DNA of 62,078 bases from Pseudomonas sp. GM18 (GTDB lineage: Bacteria; Pseudomonadota; Gammaproteobacteria; Pseudomonadales; Pseudomonadaceae), in NCBI RefSeq assembly GCF_000282195.1, contig NZ_AKJT01000039.1, positions 1-62,078 of the forward strand, in the 5' to 3' direction. The notes under the pieces are model-generated. The model did no database searches, was not told the DNA's origin, and was given only the letters and a program-made list of their open reading frames with translations. The position numbers and the translations under genes were made by a program. Positions 9,379-15,892 of this stretch are shown here, in pieces. Within the stretch, counting starts at the first letter, position 1; each line of letters opens with the position of its first letter.

Positions 9379-9705
9379 CTAGCGCTGGGCTTCGAAGTTG
9401 AGCAGTTTGCTGGCTACACGGTTGCTGTCGACTTTATAGCTGCCATCGGCAATCGCTGCTTTCAACTCGGCCACGCGGGCGTTGTCGACGGCAGGCTGAT
9501 CGCGCAGCTTGTCAGTGACCTTCTGCAACTGTTGAGCCTCATTGCTGAGGTGTACCGATTCCCCGCTTTTGGTGGTACTGGCCTGTTCGGCCGGGGTATT
9601 CAGCGGCGCGGATTGGCCGGCTTCGGCGGTTTCCTTCGCGGTGCTGGTACGCGTACTGCCCGTAAGTGACGAGGAGCTGTTTAAACGACTGAAATCGATG
9701 ACCAT
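9379..9705 (-). CDS. flgM: Anti-sigma-28 factor FlgM
   Basis: The 108-residue protein starts [11 protein letters not shown] and has a low-complexity, Thr/Ser/Ala-rich N-terminal half, as expected of the disordered secreted part of FlgM. The C-terminal half ([17 protein letters not shown] to LLNFEAQR) is the conserved FliA-binding region. FlgM holds FliA until hook completion, when it is exported. AGAGG precedes the ATG at 9705. A near-perfect FliA promoter lies upstream, so flgM is itself driven by the sigma factor it inhibits. Confidence 0.95.
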   Translation of the reverse strand: MVIDFSRLNSSSSLTGSTRTSTAKETAEAGQSAPLNTPAEQASTTKSGESVHLSNEAQQLQKVTDKLRDQPAVDNARVAELKAAIADGSYKVDSNRVASKLLNFEAQR

Positions 9706-9741
9706 GACAAAAAACCTCTGGATATTTGGACGCTTGCCATG

Positions 9742-9768
9742 TTTTCGGCGATTCCCCGAAAAACTTTA
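9742..9768 (-). promoter_or_regulatory. Sigma-28 (FliA) promoter of flgM-flgN
   Basis: Minus strand TAAAGTTT, an 11-nt spacer, then GCCGAAAA. The consensus is TAAAGTTT-N11-GCCGATAA, so only one position differs. Transcription should begin near 9735, about 30 nt before the flgM ATG at 9705. Confidence 0.9.
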
Positions 9769-9872
9769 GGCCCATTTATCAATGAGCTTGCATGCGCCAG
9801 CGCATGCCCTGCATGCGGCACAGTTTAGGCAACCGCCAGGCGGCGCGCCATCACTTCACAAACACAGAGCCT

Positions 9873-10634
9873 CTACATGGCCACTTCCACCTGGCCGGGC
9901 GCTGTGACTTGCGCCTTGATGACCCGCTGGGAGTTAAGGTTTTTGACGCGAATCTGTTCGCTCAGGCCACCGTTGGACAGCGCTTCACCCGGCATGCGCA
10001 CACTGAGCGTACCACTGCGAGCGGTAATCACCACTTGGTCACCCTTGCGAACCACTTCCGCCTGTTCGAGATGCACCAGCGTGATGATCTGATCGGCGAC
10101 CATTGGTCGGGTAAGTTTTTGCCCGATCGCCTGATCGACGGAAGTCAGAAACCCCTGATTTATCAGGCTGATATCACGCTCGCGCAGGGTGACGTCCTGA
10201 GGTTCGATAATCCCTGTGCGCTTGAGCGGACGAGTGGTCGTCACGATGTCGCGAAACAGCTTCACCTGAGCGGGCACGAAGACCGTCCAGGGCGAGGCGC
10301 CATCGCAGCGAACCTTGACCGTGACCCGTCCCAGAGGCCTTGCCGGGCTCTCGAGGGTGGCTGTCAATTCCTTGTCGCACATAGGCATGCGCAGGCGCGG
10401 ATCGAGCTGGTTGACCTGGATTTCGTAGCGACCTTGCGTTTGACTGGTGGCCAGATAGTCCTCTACGGTGAATTCAAGAAAGCCCTGGGTGACGCCGATA
10501 AGCATGTCAGGCAAGGTAACCGTATCAGCAAGGGCAGGGCTGCCAGCGTTGAACAGGCAGGCGGCCGACATCGCACAGAGCAATCTGCGGCAGGTTGATT
10601 TCAGGTGTCGGAAAAATGTCGGTTCTGTGTTCAT
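9873..10634 (-). CDS. flgA: Flagellar P-ring assembly chaperone FlgA
   Basis: The 253-residue periplasmic protein has a signal peptide ending at SPALA in the first roughly 36 residues and an SAF/ChapFlgA domain in the C-terminal half (LKRTGIIEPQDVTLRERDI, VRKGDQVVITA). FlgA assists FlgI P-ring assembly. The ATG at 10634 is chosen because the peptide from there has a basic start and a hydrophobic core. There is no clear ribosome binding site, and the predicted sigma-54 start point falls only about 2 nt upstream. A longer frame up to 10691 reads through the promoter and is rejected. It is divergent from cheV. Confidence 0.88.
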   Translation of the reverse strand: MNTEPTFFRHLKSTCRRLLCAMSAACLFNAGSPALADTVTLPDMLIGVTQGFLEFTVEDYLATSQTQGRYEIQVNQLDPRLRMPMCDKELTATLESPARPLGRVTVKVRCDGASPWTVFVPAQVKLFRDIVTTTRPLKRTGIIEPQDVTLRERDISLINQGFLTSVDQAIGQKLTRPMVADQIITLVHLEQAEVVRKGDQVVITARSGTLSVRMPGEALSNGGLSEQIRVKNLNSQRVIKAQVTAPGQVEVAM

Positions 10635-10645
10635 AAGAGTTAAAA

Positions 10646-10662
10646 AAGCAAGCGCCGTGCCG
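10646..10662 (-). promoter_or_regulatory. Sigma-54 promoter of flgA
   Basis: Minus strand GGCACGGCGCTTGC has GG and GC separated by exactly 10 bp, against the consensus TGGCACG-N4-TTGC. FleQ-dependent sigma-54 control of early flagellar genes is known in Pseudomonas. The predicted start is near 10636, almost on the flgA start codon. Confidence 0.8.
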
Positions 10663-10716
10663 TTTCGTGATGAATGTGCGTCGCAACACACTTAGCGTTG
10701 GTGTAGGAGTCTGGGC

Positions 10717-11649
10717 ATGGCTGGTGTAATGGATTCGGTGAACCAGCGCACGCAACTGGTAGGGCAGAATCGCCTTGAGCTGTTGTTGTTCCGTCTCGAC
10801 GGCCAGCAGCTGTATGGGATCAACGTGTTCAAGGTTCGCGAGGTGCTGCAATGCCCCAAGCTGACCCTGATGCCCAAGTCCAGTCCTGTCGTGTGCGGTG
10901 TGGCGAATATTCGTGGGGCAACCATTCCGATCCTGGATCTGGCGATGGCGACCGGGGCCGGTCGGTTGCTGGACCAGAGCAATCCCTTCGTGATCATCAC
11001 GGAGTACAACACCAAGACCCAGGGTTTCCTGGTTCGGTCGGTGGAGCGCATCGTCAACATGAACTGGGAGGAGATTCATCCGCCACCCAAGGGCACGGGG
11101 CGCGATCACTACCTGACGGCTGTGACTCGGGTCGACAATCAGTTAGTCGAAATCATCGACGTCGAGAAGGTGCTGGCGGAAGTGGCGCCGACACCGGAAG
11201 CGATTTCGGTCGGCGTGGTCGATGTTGAAACCCAGCACAAGGCGCTCTCGTTGCGCGTATTGACGGTCGATGACTCGTCGGTGGCGCGCAAACAGGTGAC
11301 CCGTTGCCTGCAGACGATCGGTGTCGAAGTGGTGGCGTTGAACGACGGTCGGCAAGCACTGGATTACCTGCGCAAGCTGGTCGACGAGGGCAAGAAGCCG
11401 GAAGAGGAGTTCCTGATGATGATCTCCGATATCGAGATGCCGGAGATGGACGGGTACACCCTGACGGCCGAGATCCGCGCCGACCCGCGCATGCAAAAGC
11501 TCCATATCATCCTGCATACTTCGTTGTCGGGTGTGTTCAATCAGGCGATGGTCAAGAAGGTCGGTGCCGATGACTTCCTGGCCAAGTTCCGTCCTGATGA
11601 CCTGGCATCCCGGGTAGTCGACCGGATCAAAGCAGCAGATAACAGCTAG
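10717..11649 (+). CDS. cheV: Chemotaxis coupling protein CheV
   Basis: The 310-residue protein has an N-terminal CheW domain (about 15-165; LYGINVFKVREVLQ, VANIRGATIPILDL) and a C-terminal receiver domain (about 180-305). Phospho-acceptor Asp238 lies in MISDIEMPEMDG, and Lys is in LAKF near the end. CheV couples chemoreceptors to CheA and can act as a phosphate sink for adaptation. TAGGAG lies upstream of the ATG at 10717. It is followed by cheR 46 bp downstream on the same strand. Confidence 0.95.
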   Translation: MAGVMDSVNQRTQLVGQNRLELLLFRLDGQQLYGINVFKVREVLQCPKLTLMPKSSPVVCGVANIRGATIPILDLAMATGAGRLLDQSNPFVIITEYNTKTQGFLVRSVERIVNMNWEEIHPPPKGTGRDHYLTAVTRVDNQLVEIIDVEKVLAEVAPTPEAISVGVVDVETQHKALSLRVLTVDDSSVARKQVTRCLQTIGVEVVALNDGRQALDYLRKLVDEGKKPEEEFLMMISDIEMPEMDGYTLTAEIRADPRMQKLHIILHTSLSGVFNQAMVKKVGADDFLAKFRPDDLASRVVDRIKAADNS

Positions 11650-11695
11650 GGGCCTTCTGCTCCTGGCGGTCAACACGATTTAAGAGGCGGCATCT

Positions 11696-12523
11696 TTGTC
11701 TACGGGTAATTTGGATTTCGAACAGTTCCGGGTATTCCTGGAAAAAGCCTGTGGCATTTTGCTCGGTGAAAACAAGCAATATCTGGTCTCGAGCCGTCTC
11801 AACAAACTGATGGAACAGCAGGGCATCAAATCGCTGGGTGAGCTGGTCCAGCGCATCCAGACCCAGCCGCGCAGCGGTTTGCGCGAGATGGTGGTGGATG
11901 CCATGACCACCAACGAAACCCTGTGGTTTCGTGACACCTATCCGTTTGAAGTCTTGAAGAACAAGGTATTGCCTGAAGCGATCAAGGCCAGCCCCGGTCA
12001 GCGCCTGCGGATCTGGTCGGCGGCGTGTTCGTCGGGTCAGGAACCGTATTCGCTGTCGATGTCCATCGATGAGTTCGAACGGGTCAACATGGGCCAGTTG
12101 AAGATGGGCGTGCAGATCGTTGCCACCGACCTGTCCGGCACCATGCTGACCAATTGCAAGACCGGCGAGTACGACAGCCTGGCCATCGGTCGCGGTCTGT
12201 CGCCCGAACGCCTTCAGCGTTACTTCGACCCCAAGGGGCCGGGGCGCTGGGCCGTCAAGGCACCGATCAAGAGTCGGGTGGAGTTTCGCTCGTTCAACTT
12301 GCTGGACAGCTACGCGAGCCTGGGCAAGTTCGACATCGTGTTCTGCCGCAACGTGCTGATCTACTTCTCCGCCGAGGTGAAGAAAGACATCCTGTTGCGC
12401 ATTCACAGCACGCTCAAGCCGGGCGGTTATCTGTTCCTTGGCGCGTCCGAAGCGCTGAACGGTTTGCCGGATCATTACCAGATGGTCCAGTGCAGCCCGG
12501 GGATCATTTACCAGGCGAAGTGA
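11696..12523 (+). CDS. cheR: Chemotaxis protein methyltransferase CheR
   Basis: The 275-residue protein has an N-terminal all-helical CheR domain and a C-terminal SAM-dependent methyltransferase domain. WSAACSSGQEPYS is the SAM-binding loop and FDIVFCRNVLIYF the conserved late motif. It methylates glutamates on chemoreceptors. The start is TTG at 11696, because the family N-terminus (STGNLDFEQFRVFLEK) begins there and a GAGG element sits just upstream; no in-frame ATG precedes it. A strong terminator follows. Confidence 0.94.
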   Translation: MSTGNLDFEQFRVFLEKACGILLGENKQYLVSSRLNKLMEQQGIKSLGELVQRIQTQPRSGLREMVVDAMTTNETLWFRDTYPFEVLKNKVLPEAIKASPGQRLRIWSAACSSGQEPYSLSMSIDEFERVNMGQLKMGVQIVATDLSGTMLTNCKTGEYDSLAIGRGLSPERLQRYFDPKGPGRWAVKAPIKSRVEFRSFNLLDSYASLGKFDIVFCRNVLIYFSAEVKKDILLRIHSTLKPGGYLFLGASEALNGLPDHYQMVQCSPGIIYQAK

Positions 12524-12532
12524 TTCGTTGAC

Positions 12533-12579
12533 GGCATAAAAAAAACGGGAGTCCACAGAGGCTCCCGTTTTTTTATGCC
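12533..12579. terminator. Terminator after cheR
   Basis: An unusually long inverted repeat reads GGCATAAAA, then ACGGGAG/CTCCCGT, then T7ATGCC, with A and T tracts on each side. It ends the cheV-cheR transcript before the separate flgB promoter. Confidence 0.92.
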
Positions 12580-12637
12580 TGCTGATTTTCCGTCAACACC
12601 ACAGGGTAAGTGTTGTTCTTTCGATCGTGATAAGCGG

Positions 12638-12679
12638 CAGAAAAGCGGCAGGCGGCGGAAATCGGTTGCCGCTTTTCTG
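12638..12679. repeat. 13-bp inverted repeat upstream of the flgB promoter
   Basis: CAGAAAAGCGGCA (12638-12650) and TGCCGCTTTTCTG (12667-12679) are perfect inverted arms with a 16-nt spacer. The element ends 55 bp upstream of the sigma-54 promoter, where an activator would bind. It has no T tract and is not a terminator. Confidence 0.7.
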
Positions 12680-12733
12680 GCATTGCCGCCTTGCCACTGC
12701 CGGCAAAGCCCCGGTTTACGGGCTTTCTTTAAT

Positions 12734-12750
12734 TGGCACGCCGCTTGCTT
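12734..12750 (+). promoter_or_regulatory. Sigma-54 promoter of flgBCDE
   Basis: TGGCACG-CCGC-TTGCTT is an exact match to the sigma-54 consensus. Transcription should start near 12760, about 34 nt before the flgB ATG. Confidence 0.92.
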
Positions 12751-12793
12751 TGTTCACGTTACGAAAAATCAGGTCACCCGAAGGTTTCCCGAC

Positions 12794-13201
12794 ATGAGCA
12801 TCAGCTTCGATAAAGCGCTCGGTATCCACGAACAAGCCCTGGGCTTCCGCGCTCAGCGTGCCGAAGTCCTGGCCAACAACATCGCCAACGCCGACACCCC
12901 GAACTACAAGGCTCGGGATCTGGACTTCTCGAAAGTGCTCGCCGAGCAGAACGAGAAAACCAAAAACGGCAAGTTCGCCTTGAGCATGACCAACAGCCGT
13001 CACATCGAAGCTGAAGGCCTGGGCAATGGCGACGAGTCGCTGATGTATCGCACGCCGATGCAACCGTCGATCGACCAGAACACCGTGGACGCCCAGCTGG
13101 AACAGTCGAACTACGCGGAAAACGCGGTCAACTTCCAGGCCAGCTTCACCCTGCTCAACAGTAAATTCAAAGGGCTGGTGTCAGCCCTGCGCGGAGAGTA
13201 A
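12794..13201 (+). CDS. flgB: Flagellar proximal rod protein FlgB
   Basis: The 135-residue protein has the rod-protein N-terminal signature LANNIANADTPNYKARD (about 29-45) and a C-terminal helix (NAVNFQASFTLLNSKFKGL). It is exported by the flagellar type III apparatus without cleavage. GAAGG lies about 11 nt before the ATG at 12794; longer upstream frames run into the promoter and are rejected. First gene of flgBCDE. Confidence 0.96.
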   Translation: MSISFDKALGIHEQALGFRAQRAEVLANNIANADTPNYKARDLDFSKVLAEQNEKTKNGKFALSMTNSRHIEAEGLGNGDESLMYRTPMQPSIDQNTVDAQLEQSNYAENAVNFQASFTLLNSKFKGLVSALRGE

Positions 13202-13204
13202 TTC

Positions 13205-13648
13205 ATGTCCCTGTCCAGTGTTTTCAACATTGCCGGTAGCGGCATGAGTGCCCAGACCACTCGCTTGAACACCGTCGCCAGTAACATCGCCAACGCCGAG
13301 ACCGTTTCGTCGAGCATCGACCAGACCTACCGCGCCCGTCACCCGGTGTTCGCCACCATGTTCCAGGGCGGTCAGAGCGGCGGCAGCGATTCGCTGTTCC
13401 AGAACCAGGACGCGGCCGGTCAAGGCGTGCAAGTGCTGGGTGTGGTCGAAGACCAGAGCAACCTTGAAGCGCGCTACGAGCCGAACCATCCGGCCGCCGA
13501 TGCCAAGGGCTACGTCTACTACCCGAACGTCAACGTCGTCGAAGAAATGGCCGACATGATTTCCGCGAGCCGTTCGTTCCAGACCAACGCCGAAATGATG
13601 AACACCGCCAAAACCATGATGCAGAAGGTCCTGACCCTGGGTCAGTGA
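13205..13648 (+). CDS. flgC: Flagellar proximal rod protein FlgC
   Basis: The 147-residue protein has the N-terminal motif GSGMSAQTTRLNTVASNIANAE and a C-terminal helical motif (EMADMISASRSFQTNAEMM) typical of FlgC. It starts 3 bp after flgB with GGAGAG as ribosome binding site, so it is translationally linked. Confidence 0.96.
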   Translation: MSLSSVFNIAGSGMSAQTTRLNTVASNIANAETVSSSIDQTYRARHPVFATMFQGGQSGGSDSLFQNQDAAGQGVQVLGVVEDQSNLEARYEPNHPAADAKGYVYYPNVNVVEEMADMISASRSFQTNAEMMNTAKTMMQKVLTLGQ

Positions 13649-13664
13649 TAAGGGGCGACTTTCG

Positions 13665-14387
13665 ATGAGTGTTACCGATACCACCAGCGGCGTAAGCATC
13701 AAGGATGTCCTGGCCAACTCTTCGGTCAAGACCACGACCACCAGTGATGGTCTTTCCGCGGCGACCAGCAGTGCCACCGGCAACAAGGCGTTGGGCAAGG
13801 ATGCGTTCCTGCAACTGCTGGTCACCCAGCTGAAAAACCAGAACCCGCTCGATCCTCAGGACAACAGCGCGTTCGTAGCCCAGTTGGCGCAGTTCAGTAG
13901 TCTGGAAGGCATCACCACGCTGAACGACACCGTCAGCGGCATTGCCGGCAACTACAACTCGTCGCAAGCCTTGCAGGCTTCTTCGCTGGTGGGCCGTTCG
14001 GTCATCGCGCAGACCGACAAAGCCGTGGTCGACACCTCCAAGAGCCTCAACGGTACCGTCGTGGTGCCGACATCGGTTTCCGCGGCCACCGTCAAGATCA
14101 CCAACTCGGCAGGCACGGTCATCCGCACCCTCGACCTGGGCAGTCAAAGCGCCGGCAATGCCAGCTTCATTTGGGACGGCAAGGACAGTTCGGGTGCGGT
14201 GGCACCGGCGGGTACTTACACCTTCGGCGCAACGACCACCATCGACGGCACGAACACCTCACTGATTACTTACCTGCCGGCAACGGTCAACAGCGTGACC
14301 ATCAGCCAGACCGGCGGTGAGTTGATGCTGAACCTGGCAGGCCTGGGCAGCGTTGCCCTGTCCAAAGTGCAAACCATTGGTCTATAG
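13665..14387 (+). CDS. flgD: Flagellar hook assembly protein FlgD
   Basis: The 240-residue protein has a Thr/Ser-rich N-terminus and the conserved FlgD core LGKDAFLQLLVTQLKNQNPL and SAFVAQLAQFSSLEG (about 45-85). A C-terminal FlgD tudor/Ig-like domain contains FIWDGKDSSGAVAPAGTYTF. It forms the transient cap for FlgE polymerisation. AAGGGG lies upstream of the ATG at 13665, 16 bp after flgC. Confidence 0.96.
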   Translation: MSVTDTTSGVSIKDVLANSSVKTTTTSDGLSAATSSATGNKALGKDAFLQLLVTQLKNQNPLDPQDNSAFVAQLAQFSSLEGITTLNDTVSGIAGNYNSSQALQASSLVGRSVIAQTDKAVVDTSKSLNGTVVVPTSVSAATVKITNSAGTVIRTLDLGSQSAGNASFIWDGKDSSGAVAPAGTYTFGATTTIDGTNTSLITYLPATVNSVTISQTGGELMLNLAGLGSVALSKVQTIGL

Positions 14388-14418
14388 AGCCGACTAACAC
14401 GGCACAAAGGAGTGGAAT

Positions 14419-15732
14419 ATGTCTTTCAATATCGGCCTTAGCGGTCTCTATGCAGCCAACAAACAACTGGACGTGACCGGCAACAACATCGCCAACGTCG
14501 CGACCACCGGTTTCAAATCGTCCCGTGCAGAATTCGAAGACGTGTACTCGGCCACTCGCCTGGGTACCGGCAGCAAGACCATCGGTAACGGCGTGCGCCT
14601 GGCCAACGTTTCCCAGCAGTTCAGCCAGGGTGACGTGAACAACACCGGCAACGTGCTGGACATGGGCATTCAGGGCAACGGCTTCTTCATCCTCAGCGAC
14701 AACGGTTCCCTGAGCTACACCCGTGCCGGTGCGTTCAAGACCGATGCTCAAAACTATGTAGTCGATAACAACGGCAACCGTCTGCAGGGTTATGGTGTCG
14801 ATGCCAACGGCAAGATCATCAACGGCGTGTTAACTGACTTGAAGATCGATACGTCGAGCCTGAAGCCGAATCCGACGACCAAGGTTGATCAGACGATGAA
14901 CCTGAACTCGGCGGAAACTACGCCGACCGTGGCCCCGTTCAGCCCGACCGATACCAACAGCTATAACAAGACCATCTCCACCAAGGTCTACGACAGCCAG
15001 GGTAACGAGCACACCATGGATCAGTACTACGTGAAAACGGGTACCAACGCGTGGCGTATCTACACGTATATGGACGGCCGTACCCCATCGGACCCGGCCA
15101 ACAACACCCTGACTCCGGCGGTGGCGGATATCAGCTTCAACTCTGACGGCAGTATTAACACGCTGGCCGCAGTTTCCGGCTGGACCGTAAGTGGTAAAAC
15201 TTTGACCATGAGTAACTGGGTTCCAGGTGCTGTGACCAACGCCGCAACGATTCCTGTGACCTGGGGCCCGAACGGTTCTGTCGCTGCCACTGGCGGTATC
15301 GCGTTCAACATGGCGCTGACCACTTCTTACAACTCGGCGACCGCCCGTACCGCCCAATACCAGGACGGCTACGCCACCGGCCAGATCTCCAGCCTGACCA
15401 TCGACGCCAGCGGCGTCATGACCGCCAACTTCAGCAACCAGCAAACCAAGGCTATCGGCCAGGTGGCGGTGGCCAGCTTCGCCAACGAGCAAGGTTTGCA
15501 GCCAGTGGGCGGTACCCGCTGGAAAGAAACCTTCGCCTCCGGTGTGGCCGGTGTCGATGCGCCGAAGACCGGTACCTTGGGTTCAATCGTGTCCAACTCC
15601 CTGGAAGAGTCCAACGTCAACCTGACCAACGAACTGGTTGACTTGATCAAGGCGCAGAGCAACTACCAGGCGAACGCCAAGACCATCTCCACCCAGAGCA
15701 CCATCATGCAGACCATCATTCAGATGACTTGA
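14419..15732 (+). CDS. flgE: Flagellar hook protein FlgE
   Basis: The 437-residue protein has the N-terminal axial motif SGLYAANKQLDVTGNNIANV and the C-terminal motif SNVNLTNELVDLIKAQSNYQ, which pack as the hook core. The middle part (about 80-380) holds the FlgE D2 and exposed domains. AAAGGAG precedes the ATG. In most pseudomonads flgF-L follow, as far as I recall; here a terminator and the convergent nrdA follow instead. Confidence 0.96.
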   Translation: MSFNIGLSGLYAANKQLDVTGNNIANVATTGFKSSRAEFEDVYSATRLGTGSKTIGNGVRLANVSQQFSQGDVNNTGNVLDMGIQGNGFFILSDNGSLSYTRAGAFKTDAQNYVVDNNGNRLQGYGVDANGKIINGVLTDLKIDTSSLKPNPTTKVDQTMNLNSAETTPTVAPFSPTDTNSYNKTISTKVYDSQGNEHTMDQYYVKTGTNAWRIYTYMDGRTPSDPANNTLTPAVADISFNSDGSINTLAAVSGWTVSGKTLTMSNWVPGAVTNAATIPVTWGPNGSVAATGGIAFNMALTTSYNSATARTAQYQDGYATGQISSLTIDASGVMTANFSNQQTKAIGQVAVASFANEQGLQPVGGTRWKETFASGVAGVDAPKTGTLGSIVSNSLEESNVNLTNELVDLIKAQSNYQANAKTISTQSTIMQTIIQMT

Positions 15733-15751
15733 TGCTTGATAGTGCTGCATA

Positions 15752-15781
15752 AGAAACCCCTCGCAAGAGGGGTTTTTTTTG
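15752..15781 (+). terminator. Terminator after flgE
   Basis: The stem CCCCTC/GAGGGG with a short loop and T8 lies 20 bp after the flgE stop. It shows that the flgBCDE transcript is designed to end here. Confidence 0.9.
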
Positions 15782-15821
15782 CCTTGCAGAATCAAGATTT
15801 CGACCTTAAAGGCAGGCAAAA

Positions 15822-15858
15822 GAAAACCCCCGGCAAGCCAAAGGCTCATCGGGGGTTT
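15822..15858 (-). terminator. Terminator after nrdA
   Basis: On the minus strand AAACCCCCG (15858-15850) pairs with CGGGGGTTT (15832-15824) and is followed by TTCTTTT. It lies 34 bp past the nrdA stop, so nrdA is monocistronic here. Confidence 0.85.
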
Positions 15859-15892
15859 CAGGTAAGCGCCCTGGAGCGCCTACCGGCTCAGC

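Noticed and set aside
10641..10666. Sigma-28 promoter for cheV on the plus strand (TAAA, then GCCG)
   Set aside because: Spacing is one base short and the -35 and -10 flanks match poorly; the same bases form the better sigma-54 promoter of flgA.
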